From contig CAWKMN010000003.1 of the NCBI GenBank assembly GCA_963850765.1, forward strand, positions 620,001-684,000: a DNA stretch of 64,000 nucleotides. Reading direction: 5' to 3'. Every line of letters starts with the position of its first letter. Within the stretch, counting starts at the first letter, position 1. The notes below the pieces were generated by a model. The model did not search any database. It was not told where the DNA came from and saw nothing but the letters and a program-made list of their open reading frames with translations. The translations under genes were made by a program, and so were the position numbers. Source of the DNA: CAWKMN01 sp963850765. Lineage in GTDB: Bacteria > Chloroflexota > Anaerolineae > Aggregatilineales > Aggregatilineaceae. This document shows, one piece after another, positions 47,076 to 56,515 of the stretch.

Positions 47076-48491
47076 TTAGTAACGCGACATACCGATGCCA
47101 AACACCGAAGGCGGCAGATGAATACCGGCCGCTTCGATCTTGTCGATGAACTTGGGACGCAGCCCGGTCGGACGGATACGCCCGATCACCTTGCCCGCTT
47201 CCAGGCCGGTCTGTTCAAACTCGAAAATATCCGACATGGTGATGACGTCACCTTCCATGCCCTGCACTTCGGTGACTTTCACGATCTTACGCGTGCCGTC
47301 GCGCATGCGTTCCTCATGCACAATCAGTTCAATGGCCGAGGCCACCTGCTCGCGGATGGCGCGCACAGGCAGGTCCATGCCGGCCATCAGGCACATGACC
47401 TCCAGACGCGACAACGAGTCACGAGGGCTGTTCGAGTGAGCCGTGGTCAGCGAACCTTCGTGACCCGTATTCATTGCCTGCAGCATGTCCAGCGCCTCAC
47501 CCGAGCGGCACTCCCCAACGATAATACGATCGGGCCGCATACGAAGGGAGTTCACTACCAGGTCGCGAATGCTGATCTCGCCGCGCCCCTCAATATTGGG
47601 CGGGCGGCTTTCCAGCGACACGACATGTTCCTGGCGAAGCTGAAGCTCGGCCGCATTCTCGATGGTTACGATACGCTCATCGTTGGGGATAAAACCCGAC
47701 AGCACGTTCAGCAGGGTCGTCTTGCCCGAACCCGTACCGCCGGACACGATGATGTTCAGCTTGCCGATCACGCACGCCCGCAGGAATTCCGCAATTTCAG
47801 GCGTGAGAGACCCAAAGCGGATCAGGTCTTCGACGGTGAACGGCCGCTTGGAGAACTTACGGATGGTAATGGTCGGGCCGCACAGCGCGATTGGACGAAT
47901 CACAGCGTTCACACGCGAGCCATCGGGCAGACGCGCGTCTACCGTGGGTGAGCTTTCGTCAATACGACGGCCCAGCGGAGCCACAATCCGATCCAGCACC
48001 CGCAGAACGTGATCTTCATCTTCAAACGTCACATTCGACCGCAGCAAGTTGCCGGCGCGCTCGATATAGATGTTCTTGGGCCCGTTGACCATGATCTCGG
48101 TGATGGTGTCATCAGCCAGCAGCGGCTCCAGTGGCCCAAACCCCAGGATTTCGGCCACAATCGCCTCAAACAGACGCTGGCGCTCAGCACGCCCCAGAAC
48201 AATGCTTTCCTCCGACAAAATCGCCGCGAACAGTTCTTCGATCGTCGAACGCACTTCGGGCGAGTGCGGATCAACACCCGTATCCAGTTCGGACAGCAGC
48301 TTGTTCTGCACGCGAACTTTCAGATCCTGGTAGCTGCCGGCTTCCGCGCGGGGCGGCCCACCCGCTCCCTGCGCCGCGCCCGGAGCCTGAGGGACCTGCG
48401 TGCGCCGGCGCATCTGGTTCAACTTGGACTGATCATTGGGATCGTCGTCGCCGCCCTGTCCACCGCGTTCAATTCGCCTCAATAATGACAT
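47076..48491 (-). CDS. tadA: Tad pilus assembly ATPase TadA (CpaF)
   Basis: A 471-aa secretion ATPase of the VirB11/CpaF type. The first 60 residues are a disordered Gly/Ala/Gln linker. Recognisable parts are the N-terminal ELFAAILSEE, EIMVNGPKNIYIERAG, Walker A SGGTGSGKTTLLN, the Asp box TIENAAELQL, Walker B LRMRPDRIIVGE and the His box AMNTGHEGSLTTAHSNS. It powers Flp pilus extension from the cytoplasmic face. Confidence 0.97.
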   Translation of the reverse strand: MSLLRRIERGGQGGDDDPNDQSKLNQMRRRTQVPQAPGAAQGAGGPPRAEAGSYQDLKVRVQNKLLSELDTGVDPHSPEVRSTIEELFAAILSEESIVLGRAERQRLFEAIVAEILGFGPLEPLLADDTITEIMVNGPKNIYIERAGNLLRSNVTFEDEDHVLRVLDRIVAPLGRRIDESSPTVDARLPDGSRVNAVIRPIALCGPTITIRKFSKRPFTVEDLIRFGSLTPEIAEFLRACVIGKLNIIVSGGTGSGKTTLLNVLSGFIPNDERIVTIENAAELQLRQEHVVSLESRPPNIEGRGEISIRDLVVNSLRMRPDRIIVGECRSGEALDMLQAMNTGHEGSLTTAHSNSPRDSLSRLEVMCLMAGMDLPVRAIREQVASAIELIVHEERMRDGTRKIVKVTEVQGMEGDVITMSDIFEFEQTGLEAGKVIGRIRPTGLRPKFIDKIEAAGIHLPPSVFGIGMSRY

Positions 48492-48531
48492 TCGCCTGCC
48501 TCCTGCTTACAATACATGATGAATCCCGGAC

Positions 48532-49872
48532 TTAGTTCCCACCGAAGAGCGGCTTACGCCCACTTTTGGTTGTCGTGCGATCGAGATCCTGCATCATCTG
48601 CGCGCGGAAACTGTCGGTGGCCTCGACCGACTGCCGGACCAGTTCGGCCAGCTCAGCCAGCTCACGCCCCGGCGACCGGGATCGCTGTTTGGCGACCAGC
48701 GGAACCCCCTGGTTGACTGCCGTCAGCACCGATCGTTCATCCAGCGGGATGGTGCAGACAATCTGCTTCTTCAGATGATTTTCGATCGAGGCGGCGGGAA
48801 TGGTGCCCCGGCCTTTTTCCTTTTCATTGACCATCCGGTTCAGCACAAACATGACCTTGTTCGCCAGACCCACAGGTTCGCGCAGCCCGTCGAAGATGTC
48901 CAGCACCTTGCGTGTGTTCCGCACCGACGGGATGGTGGGATTGGCTACCAGCACGATCCGCTCGGCAATATCAAAGAGCTTCAGGGTCATATCGTCGTAT
49001 TGGGTCGGTGTATCGACCACCACGAAGTCATACGAGCCTGCCAGCAGTTGAACCAGCGCTTTGACGTCTTCGGACGCAATATCATAAGCCTGCTCAGGAT
49101 GGGGAGGCGCAACCAGCACCTTGAGGCCGCTCCCGTGCGTGACCAGCACGGCTTCGAGCGTTTCGTTATCAATATCGTTGACGGCTTTGGTCAGGTCCGC
49201 GATGTTTGACTGCGCCTGAAGGTTCAGGAATGCATCGACATCGCCAAATTGCAGGTTGCAGTCGATGAGCAGCACGCGCGTATCCTGCCGCATCAGGGCG
49301 GACGCCATATTGGTCGCGACGGTGGTCGTTCCGGCCCCGGCCTGCGGGCTGTACACCACGATAATATGGCCCGCGCCCACCGTCGGCAGGCCCCGCTCCG
49401 CCGATTTTGACTCCACCGCCGCCGCGGCCACTGCCGAGATATTCTTCATCTGGGCTTCCTGCTGGCGTACCGCGGCATTCCGGTCGAACACGCGCCGGAT
49501 GGTGCTGTAGAGTTCTTCGCTCGAGATCGGCTTGGTCAGAAAATCCCGCGCTCCGGCGAGCATCGCCTGACGCAGATAGCCCGGCTCGCTCTGCACCGAC
49601 ATCATCACCACGGCCGCCGTCCGCACGGCTTCACTGATGGCCTTGGTGGCGGTAATGCCATCCATGTCGGGCATGTTGATATCCATCAACACCACGTCGG
49701 GCTTGAATTCCTTCGCCATGTCGATAGCTTCTCGCCCCGTCCCGGCCCCTGACCCGCCGACAACCTGAATATCTGGCTCGAACGCTAGCAGTTTGCGCAG
49801 GTTTTCTCGCGTGTCAGGGATGTCATCAACAATCAAAACCCTAATGATTTCCTGTTTGGCTCCGCTACTCAT
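48532..49872 (-). CDS. TadZ/CpaE-like protein: receiver domain plus MinD-like ATPase
   Basis: A 446-aa protein that positions Tad pilus machinery at a cell site. Residues 10-130 are a complete CheY-like receiver with phospho-acceptor Asp in VVLMDINMP and a KP loop Lys (FLTKPIS), unlike the degenerate receivers often found in CpaE. Residues 165-420 are MinD/ParA-like (RVLLIDCNLQFGDVDAFLNL, FVVVDTPTQYDD). The deviant Walker A reads SPQAGAGTTTVA, lacking the usual lysines, as in other atypical TadZ ATPases. It lies 40 bp upstream of tadA. Confidence 0.9.
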   Translation of the reverse strand: MSSGAKQEIIRVLIVDDIPDTRENLRKLLAFEPDIQVVGGSGAGTGREAIDMAKEFKPDVVLMDINMPDMDGITATKAISEAVRTAAVVMMSVQSEPGYLRQAMLAGARDFLTKPISSEELYSTIRRVFDRNAAVRQQEAQMKNISAVAAAAVESKSAERGLPTVGAGHIIVVYSPQAGAGTTTVATNMASALMRQDTRVLLIDCNLQFGDVDAFLNLQAQSNIADLTKAVNDIDNETLEAVLVTHGSGLKVLVAPPHPEQAYDIASEDVKALVQLLAGSYDFVVVDTPTQYDDMTLKLFDIAERIVLVANPTIPSVRNTRKVLDIFDGLREPVGLANKVMFVLNRMVNEKEKGRGTIPAASIENHLKKQIVCTIPLDERSVLTAVNQGVPLVAKQRSRSPGRELAELAELVRQSVEATDSFRAQMMQDLDRTTTKSGRKPLFGGN

Positions 49873-49922
49873 CCGTCCCTACCCTCATTCTTCACTGGCT
49901 ACAACAAGGCCCCAGACATGGC

Positions 49923-49954
49923 GAGAAGGCACGCGGACCATGCGTGCCTTTCTC
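49923..49954. promoter_or_regulatory. Hairpin in the cpaB-tadZ gap
   Basis: GAGAAGGCACGC (49923-49934) pairs with GCGTGCCTTTCTC (49942-49954), leaving one bulged base. There is no U-tract in either direction. It occupies the 116-bp gap between cpaB and tadZ and may influence mRNA processing or stability. I see no promoter in this gap. Confidence 0.4.
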
Positions 49955-49988
49955 TGCCACCCCTTGTCTCAAAACGATGTTCGTCACA

Positions 49989-51190
49989 CTACTGCTGGCC
50001 TTCTTGAGTCACAACATCGCCCAGGAATTGATACAGGTCAGCAATATCGAACCGGCGAACGCTCGAAATCGGCGGTTCCAGCGAAAATTCCAGCGCATTG
50101 GGCGGCGCGGCATTGTAGTTGCGGATCATGTAATCGAGCGTCACGGGCTCCGTGGTCACCACACGGTCGTCTCCGGCCTGGCGCAGCGCCAAGGTGATCG
50201 GCACGCCCGCATCAACCGCCCAGGTCAGTACCAGGGCGTCCTGGGGTGTGACGGCCAGCGTGATGATCTGCGGTATGAAAGGGGTCGCGCTGGGCAGAGG
50301 CGTGGCCGCCTGCTGCTGCTGTTCGGTTTCGTCACCGGGCGGCGGGGGCGCAGTGGGCTGCTCTTCAGGCGTCGGGGTCGCGCCAATAATATCACCACCC
50401 GGCGGGAAGTAACCGACATGCACCACGAACGCATTGGTGACGGTCCGCTGCGTGACCAGACGCGGACGCTGCGCGGTTTCGCTGGGGCCGACCAGCATCC
50501 CTTCCGCCGTGAGAGCGTTGGGTTCGATCCGGCCCTGGCGCGGTGCGCCAATCACCAGTCCCTCATCGCCACCTTCTTCCGTGACCATTCGCGTAATGAG
50601 TGAAATATTGTTGGGCAGGCGGGTCTGGAAGGTGGGATCGACATCAACATACAGGAAGGACAGGATCACATCAACGTAGTCGCCATCCTGAAGGCCGTAA
50701 GCGACCTGCCCAATCCCCGAGAGGTCCAGCGGGATTGCGACGGCCACCCAGGAACGATCGGCCGGGAGTGCGTTCATAATCGCCGCGGCGTCAGAGCCTT
50801 CCCGAGCAATCTCTGACAGGTTATCGACAATCTGACGCGCGAGAATCGGTGAGCCTCGGAATATATCGGTCCGTGCGATGCGGCCTACCACATCGCCCAT
50901 ATCTTCGGCCAGAAAGTAGTTGCCCGGCTCTGGCAGTGCTTCTTGCGGCCAGGGCTGGATGCCGAGACCTTCTTCGGTGATCATCATACCGCGCGGAAGG
51001 TTCTGGATGGCGACCACGATCTCGACCATATCTTCGATGCGCTGCGTTTCAGACTGATCCTCGGGTTCATCCCCGGGCCCCGGAGTACTGTCTGTATCGC
51101 CACCCCCCCATCGTCCTGCATCAAAAAGACGGCAGCAACGACTGCCAGCAGAACGATGGCCCCAATCAGAATAATAACTCGACCTCGCAT
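49989..51190 (-). CDS. cpaB: Flp pilus assembly protein CpaB (apparent frameshift at a G7 tract, 51103-51109)
   Basis: Restoring the frame across a run of seven G (plus-strand C 51103-51109) gives about 400 aa. ATG 51190 has GGAGG at 7 nt and starts a membrane helix (RVIILIGAIVLLAVVAAVFL). The SAF/CpaB domain follows (VEIVVAIQNLPRGMMITEEGLG), then an RcpC-like region and a Pro/Gln-rich linker before a C-terminal beta domain. CpaB is a Tad-associated periplasmic or surface protein. Read literally, the tract would truncate the protein just after the membrane helix. Confidence 0.88.
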
Positions 51191-51307
51191 AAGATTTCCT
51201 CCCACAAGGTGCGTTTTGAGTGGCCCCCAAGTGCTACAGTGGCCCGTCGCCCATCTATAAGCCCAAGTGTAGTCCGATGCGTAGATTTCGCAAACAGCCT
51301 ATCAGTC

Positions 51308-52385
51308 CTACTCTACCAGCGGCAGCATGATAGTAAACCGGCTGAGTTCGCCCTCCGCGCTGAAAATATCTAACGTGCCCCCGACCAGTTCAACCCGTTC
51401 TTTCAGGGTGCGCAGTCCAATCAGAATCCTCTGTGCCCTGGCGCGCCAACGCCTGTTCCGGATCAAACCCACGCCCGTCGTGCTCGATGGAGGCCTTGAG
51501 CCATTCGGGCCCCACGTCCAGCAGGATGTTGGCGTATTTCGCACCCAGGTTATCACGCGCATTGCTCATCACCGTCTGGATGGAGCGGAACATCATCACT
51601 TCGAGATGTCCCGGCAGACGCCGCTCATCGCCCAGAATATTAAGCTGGGTGGCGATATCGGTTTTCTCCTGGAACGCCTCCACATAGCGCCGGATGGTTG
51701 GCACCAGGCCGAGATCGTCCAGCATCATGGGGCGCAGATCGAAAATAAAGTCGCGCACCTTCTGGAAGGTCGAGCTTGCCGCCGTCTTGAGGTTGGTCAG
51801 TTCTTCCTCAGCCCGCGCCGGGTTGCGATCAAAAAGCTTCTGGCAGATTTCGGCCTGAAGAATGAAGTTGGTGAGCGACTGCGCCGGGCCATCATGCATC
51901 TGCCGGGCTAACCGCTGGCGCTCGGTTTCCTGGGCCTCGACCATGCTGATCACCGCCTGAGGCGACAGGCCACCCGATGCCGCTGTCCCCCCGGAGATGG
52001 CTCCGCGCGTGACCGATGCGGGAAGTTGATCGGGTGATAGCCCTTGCATCCGGTCCATCAGCCGCTTGACAAGCTGCTCCACATATCGCAGTTCTTCCAG
52101 CGTCGCCTTGGCCTTTTCGAGCTGTCCCTGCATGGTCAGCAGCCGGGTTCGAGCGTCCAGGGTGCCCTCATACGCCGCCTTGATGTCGGCGCGCGGAATG
52201 GTATCGAAATTATTCTCTACGCGGCTGAGCTGCGAACTGATAGCGACACTGCGTTCGCGCATCCGGTTGACTTCATGCTGAGTCTGTTCGATAAGCTGCT
52301 GGTTTTCTTTCACCCTGATCTGGATCTTTTCATACTCGGCCCTGAACTCGCCAAGCAGCTCATCTTTGGGGGTAATAACTCCCAT
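51308..52385 (-). CDS. DegS-like sensor histidine kinase (apparent frameshift near 51432)
   Basis: About 358 aa after one frame correction. No membrane helix is present, so it is a cytoplasmic sensor. The N-terminal 130 residues form a DegS-type coiled coil (KENQQLIEQTQHEVNRMRER). The HisKA_3 box ERQRLARQMHDGPAQSLTN holds the phosphorylated His. The HATPase domain is seen in FDLRPMMLDDLGLVPTIRRY, the N box VMSNARDNLGAKY, and after the shift GLRTLKERVELVGGTLDI. It is encoded directly after a NarL/DegU-type regulator and before the Tad genes. Confidence 0.9.
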
Positions 52386-52414
52386 GTTCCCCGTCCTTTG
52401 TGCCCGTTTCGAAT

Positions 52415-53143
52415 TTAATGTTGATCACGGGACTGATCGCTGGTCCGCACCCAGCCCCGCTTGAGCGCGTACACGGCTGCCTGGGTGCGATCGCGAACAT
52501 CCAATTTCTTGAGAATAGACGTCATATGGTTTTTGACCGTCTGGTGGCTGATGCCCAGGGATTGAGCGATTTCCTTGTTGCTTTTCCCCTGCGTCACAAA
52601 TTGCAGAATTTCCATTTCGCGCGGACTCAGGGGCACAAAATGCTCATTTGGATCGACCATATACGGCCCGGTAGCCGCTTCAACCCCGGCATCCAGCCAG
52701 ATCTTGAGCTCTTCCAGATCAAAGGTGAGATCGCCCACGACAAAGAACCCGGCCGCCACCTTGCGCACGGTCTCAACCAATTCTTCCGGCTCAATATCCT
52801 TCACGCAGTAAGCCGACCCACCCGAGCGCATGGCGTGGAGAACCTGCTCCATATCGTGATAGGCCGTGAGCAGGACGATCGCCGTGGTCAGGTGATCCGC
52901 TTTCAGACGGCTGGTCACTTGCAGGCCGTTGATGCCTGGCAGGTTAATGTCGAGCAGCAGCACGTCGGGGCGCAGGGCATGAGCGAGCTCAAGCGCCTGC
53001 TCGCCATCGCCCCCTTCTCCCACGACGTGAATACCCTCTTCCGTAGCGAATATATTGCGAAGACCCTGCCGAAAAACAGGGTGGTCGTCGATGATCAGCA
53101 GCGAAATAACTGGTCGAGTGTCTCGGCCCAGATTATCTTCCAT
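52415..53143 (-). CDS. NarL/DegU-type response regulator
   Basis: A 242-aa regulator. The receiver (SLLIIDDHPVFRQGLRNIF, phospho-Asp in VLLLDINLP, and the KD of YCVKDIEP) is followed by a linker and a LuxR-type HTH (LSPREMEILQFVTQGKSNKE, then ISHQTVKNHMTSILKKL). ATG 53143 was preferred to the upstream TTG on spacing. Partner of the DegS-like kinase. It is the first gene of the run leading into the Tad cluster, so it may control pilus expression. Confidence 0.93.
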   Translation of the reverse strand: MEDNLGRDTRPVISLLIIDDHPVFRQGLRNIFATEEGIHVVGEGGDGEQALELAHALRPDVLLLDINLPGINGLQVTSRLKADHLTTAIVLLTAYHDMEQVLHAMRSGGSAYCVKDIEPEELVETVRKVAAGFFVVGDLTFDLEELKIWLDAGVEAATGPYMVDPNEHFVPLSPREMEILQFVTQGKSNKEIAQSLGISHQTVKNHMTSILKKLDVRDRTQAAVYALKRGWVRTSDQSRDQH

Positions 53144-53208
53144 AGCAAAAAACAAAGCCTCGGTTCAGCAACTTAATTTCAACCCGTAAGAGCCCGCAAC
53201 TTGACGTG

Positions 53209-53238
53209 AGTATAACATAGGTCAGAATCGATGAGCAA
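53209..53238 (-). promoter_or_regulatory. Candidate promoter of the two-component and Tad gene run
   Basis: On the minus strand TTGCTC (53238-53233), an 18-bp spacer and TATACT (53214-53209) lie 66 bp before the response regulator start. The -10 matches at five of six positions. All genes from here to hpf run in one direction. Confidence 0.5.
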
Positions 53239-53282
53239 GCCACCATAAACCGCGGCATTGAGCTAGTATAGATGCGGTGCTC

Positions 53283-54404
53283 TCAGGGCTCACAATCGGG
53301 CGGCCAGTTGAGCTCGTAGACCATCATATGACCCCCGCCGGCCTCGACCGCATAAGACGTCTGAGTACGAAACAGTGGCTGAATCACGTCTTTTCCCAGG
53401 TCGGGATCATATTCCCACACGCGCCCCAAACGCGGATCATCGGGTGCCGCCGGGCGCTGGTCAGGGAACACCATCAGATAGCGCGCCCCGCGCTCGCACA
53501 TCAGGCGCATCAGGCCCGTGTCATCACGCATCAAGGGCACGACCTCCGGGCTGACCAGGCCGGCCAGATCGAGAATCGGGCGCGGCGCGAAATAGCCCAG
53601 CGCGCCAATATCATGCACCGCCAGCAAATCATCCGGCGGCAGGTGGCGCTCGACCCATCGGGCCGTCTCGACCATCTCGGTGTTGATGATGCGCACGTCC
53701 TGCGCGTACTGGCGCGCGCCCAACCACACAAATCCCAGCGTCACCAACACGGCCGACAGGGCCAGGGCGCGGCTCAGGACTCGCAATCCGGGACGCCGCC
53801 GGCCGGTCTTCAGGATAACCAGCGTTCCCCCCACCCCGTACAGCAGCAGATGAGGCAGGACCGGCATCACATAACGCCCATGCTGGTAGCTCGCCGGCAG
53901 CCGCACCGCATATGCCGACAGCAGCAGGATCGCCCAGACGAAGGGGAGCAAATACGCGATATTCCGGCGGTCATGGCGTAGGCGCGCGCCGATCATCACC
54001 AGCGCGGCGATGATTCCGGGAAGAAGCATCACCAGCCCGCCCGCCATCAGCGGAAGCAGCATCCGCCCGTAACGTTCGGGCAGCGACCACTGTTCGCGGT
54101 GGATCGCGTATTCAGCCTGCTTGGCGGCGGCCGTTTCGGGCAGCAGATCGCCGCTGACATGGTAGTTCCAGATCGCGTAAGGCGCGGTGCAGAGCAGCCA
54201 CGCCAGCCCCACCCCCGCGATCCAGGCGGCCACCAACCGCACACCCCTTTCGCGCGGATTCCATGCCACCAACACCACAGCGACCGTCAGCGCGAGCAGC
54301 CCCATGCCTTCGGGACGGGTCAGGGTCAGCGCCGCGCCCACGACCCCCAACAGTACACCTTGCCAGAATGCGGGCCCTGCCCGCTCCGACCGCGCCTGAG
54401 ACAC
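53283..54404 (-). CDS. C-terminal half of a split GT39-like membrane glycosyltransferase
   Basis: This 373-aa frame begins at GTG 54404 and consists of six or more membrane helices plus a C-terminal soluble domain. Parts such as ALTLTRPEGMGLLALTVAVV and ASYQHGRYVMPVLPHLLLYG, and an extracellular region with WVERHLPPDDLLAVHDIGAL, are typical of ArnT/GT39-like enzymes that use polyprenyl-linked sugars. The 'LTRPEG' helix normally sits mid-protein. The matching N-terminal half is the next upstream frame. A dispersed repeat lies between them. As written the enzyme is split; whether both parts work together is unknown. Confidence 0.65.
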   Translation of the reverse strand: MSQARSERAGPAFWQGVLLGVVGAALTLTRPEGMGLLALTVAVVLVAWNPRERGVRLVAAWIAGVGLAWLLCTAPYAIWNYHVSGDLLPETAAAKQAEYAIHREQWSLPERYGRMLLPLMAGGLVMLLPGIIAALVMIGARLRHDRRNIAYLLPFVWAILLLSAYAVRLPASYQHGRYVMPVLPHLLLYGVGGTLVILKTGRRRPGLRVLSRALALSAVLVTLGFVWLGARQYAQDVRIINTEMVETARWVERHLPPDDLLAVHDIGALGYFAPRPILDLAGLVSPEVVPLMRDDTGLMRLMCERGARYLMVFPDQRPAAPDDPRLGRVWEYDPDLGKDVIQPLFRTQTSYAVEAGGGHMMVYELNWPPDCEP

Positions 54405-54409
54405 GTTAG

Positions 54410-54976
54410 TTAATCTCGCTTCTTCTCTCTCTTTCCCTTGTTTTTCTCTGTGTTCTCTGTGCCCTCTGTGGTGAATCTTTTTCCGTTTTCAAACGAAACG
54501 GCCCGCCAGCCCAACCCAACGACGACCAAACTCAGCGCACCGAACAGCATCGTCTCCATGCCCGAAGCCGCCGCCCAGATCAGGTGCCACGCCGTGACCA
54601 CGCCCAGGCCGGTCCAGGTGCCGGCGTGCTTCAAATCGGGGAATATGACCGTCCCCAGTCGCCGCGCCGTCCAGCCTGCGCCAGCCAGCGCCAACGCGCC
54701 CAGCCCAAAGGTCCACGCCAGACGCGGGATATGGAGCCCGTATCCCACCGCCAGCAGCACGGTCCACAGCGGCGAGGTTGAGGCGACACTGGTTTCGCCT
54801 GGCACAAAAGCCCATTCGCCGCGCTGCGCCAGATTGCGCGCATACGTCTGGTGGATCCAGCCGTCATCGAGGGGGAAACCGGCCACATGCAGGAGACTCG
54901 CCGCCAGCACATAACCCGCCACGCCAAGCGCCGCCAGAAGGCCGATCCACACATCCACTCTGTGCGCCCTGCTCAT
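54410..54976 (-). pseudogene. N-terminal half of a split GT39-like glycosyltransferase, ending in repeat-derived sequence
   Basis: 188 aa from ATG 54976. It has an N-terminal helix, then FPLDDGWIHQTYARNLAQRG with the Asp-Asp motif characteristic of the first loop of GT39/GT-C enzymes, and further helices. From about residue 163 the sequence becomes FTTEGTENTEKNKGKREKK and stops. That tail is the translation of a dispersed CACAGAG repeat and not native. Joined with the following frame it would give about 560 aa, similar to its neighbours. Probably an interrupted gene. It starts 3 bp after the stop of the previous gene. Confidence 0.65.
54420..54485 (-). repeat. Dispersed CACAGAG-type repeat inserted in a glycosyltransferase gene
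   Basis: On the minus strand the segment reads TTCACCACAGAGGGCACAGA, followed by GAACACAGAGAAAAAC and an AG-rich tract. This is the form of a repeat seen in many unrelated environmental bacterial genomes, whose translation gives TTEGTEGTEK-like strings. It is purine-rich and base-compositionally unlike the surrounding coding DNA. Confidence 0.7.
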
Positions 54977-54979
54977 AAG

Positions 54980-56515
54980 CTACTCCTGCCGCACGATGGC
55001 GTACACGCGCCGGTCATCGGAGGGGTCCTCCGTCTCGGTGCCATACTGCGCGATCAATCGCAAAAACGAATAACTCTCTTCGCCGGCAAACAGCGCGGCG
55101 AACGGCCGGGTGCGGTTTGGATCCAGCACCAGATAAGTCACGCCATAACGTGCCGCGATCTCTGGCACCACCGATGGATCGGCGTTTGGGACGACCACCC
55201 CCGACAACCCGGTGTGATAGTACAGCGCCGGCGGATCGTTCACCATCACGACCGCGCCATCCGGCAAATCGTGGGCCAACGCGCGGTAAAAATCCCCGTT
55301 ATCGTTCCAGCCGCTCAGCTTGCTTGCAGCCACACCGACGCTCAGCACGACGGCCAGCGCCACCAGCGCCCCGCTGAAGACCATCTGCGCCTGCTGCTTG
55401 CGCCACCGCCGCCGTTTTGACATCCAGGCGATGCCGTCGCGCAGGCCGATCAGCCCGGCCGCCGCCCAGAACGGCAGCAGCGCCGCCGAGCTGTGGAACA
55501 GCCCGCCCCGGTAGCCGGGATAGGCGAACACAAACGTCATGGCGAGATGCATCCCCGCCGCGTACAGGATCACGCCCAGCAGCAGCGGATCGCGCCGGCG
55601 GCTCCACAGGCCGGCCAGCACAAACGGCCCCAGCACGATCCAGGTTTCGACGGCGATAAACGTGCCGATGTTCGAGGTGAGCGCCGTCCAGCGCGAACGC
55701 AGGATGTTATCCAGTCCCCATGCCCAGAATTCGCTGGCGCTGACGCCGGGCGGATAGTTCGCTATGTCTTCGTAACCCCGCAGCCACACCGCGCTGATCC
55801 CCCCAGCGGGCAGCGGCGTCCCGATTGCATTCAGATTACGCGCCATCCACGGCAGCATGACCAGCAGATAGGCGAGAATACCTGCCGCCGCGTATCGCCC
55901 GACCGGCCGCCGCGCCTCACCCGGCCAGACGATGACAAGCAGCATCACCAGCACCAGCAGCACGCCGTCCGCGCGAGTCAGGTGCGCCAGCGCGCCGAGT
56001 GCCCCACTCAAGGCATACCAGCGGGAATCGCCGGTCGCACGCCCGCGCCCCATCGTGAGCAGTGCCAGCGACCCGACCAGCCCATACAGCGCGAAAGTAT
56101 CGGTCGTGGCCCAGAAGGGCGTAAAAAAGCCGCTGAACAAAACCAGCAGCCCGGCCACCCACGGATTAACGCCCAGGTGCGCGCCAACCCAGGCGGCGAC
56201 CAGTACCAGCCCGGCGAAACACAGCACCGATGGAAGCTGCGCCGCCCCAAACGTCGCCCCGAACAGCGCCATGCTTGCCGCCGCAACCAGCGATTCGAGC
56301 GGCATCCAGTACACATGGCTCGGACCGGGCAGTGAGTCCGGCGCATTGATGTAGATCCACAGCGTGGCGTCGGTCAGTCCATCCCCCTGGGCGAGACGCT
56401 GCCCGGCGTTGAAATAATAGTACGCGTCGGTATAGCCCGGCTGCCGGATCACCACCGCTAAGATCGCGCCCCACAGCAGTGCCAATCCGCCCAGGATCAG
56501 ATACACCCGGCGCAT
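54980..56515 (-). CDS. GT39-like integral membrane glycosyltransferase
   Basis: A 511-aa protein with about 10-12 membrane helices (first LILGGLALLWGAILAVVIR). After the first helix comes the loop YTDAYYYFNAGQRLAQGDGL, with acidic residues typical of GT-C enzymes. Mid-protein is the LTRADGVLLVLVMLL helix. The C-terminal soluble domain (DLPDGAVVMVNDPPALYYHTGL) is probably extracytoplasmic. It likely transfers sugar from a polyprenyl phosphate donor to a surface glycan or protein. Its start and the stop of the previous gene overlap as TGATG. Confidence 0.8.
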   Translation of the reverse strand: MRRVYLILGGLALLWGAILAVVIRQPGYTDAYYYFNAGQRLAQGDGLTDATLWIYINAPDSLPGPSHVYWMPLESLVAAASMALFGATFGAAQLPSVLCFAGLVLVAAWVGAHLGVNPWVAGLLVLFSGFFTPFWATTDTFALYGLVGSLALLTMGRGRATGDSRWYALSGALGALAHLTRADGVLLVLVMLLVIVWPGEARRPVGRYAAAGILAYLLVMLPWMARNLNAIGTPLPAGGISAVWLRGYEDIANYPPGVSASEFWAWGLDNILRSRWTALTSNIGTFIAVETWIVLGPFVLAGLWSRRRDPLLLGVILYAAGMHLAMTFVFAYPGYRGGLFHSSAALLPFWAAAGLIGLRDGIAWMSKRRRWRKQQAQMVFSGALVALAVVLSVGVAASKLSGWNDNGDFYRALAHDLPDGAVVMVNDPPALYYHTGLSGVVVPNADPSVVPEIAARYGVTYLVLDPNRTRPFAALFAGEESYSFLRLIAQYGTETEDPSDDRRVYAIVRQE

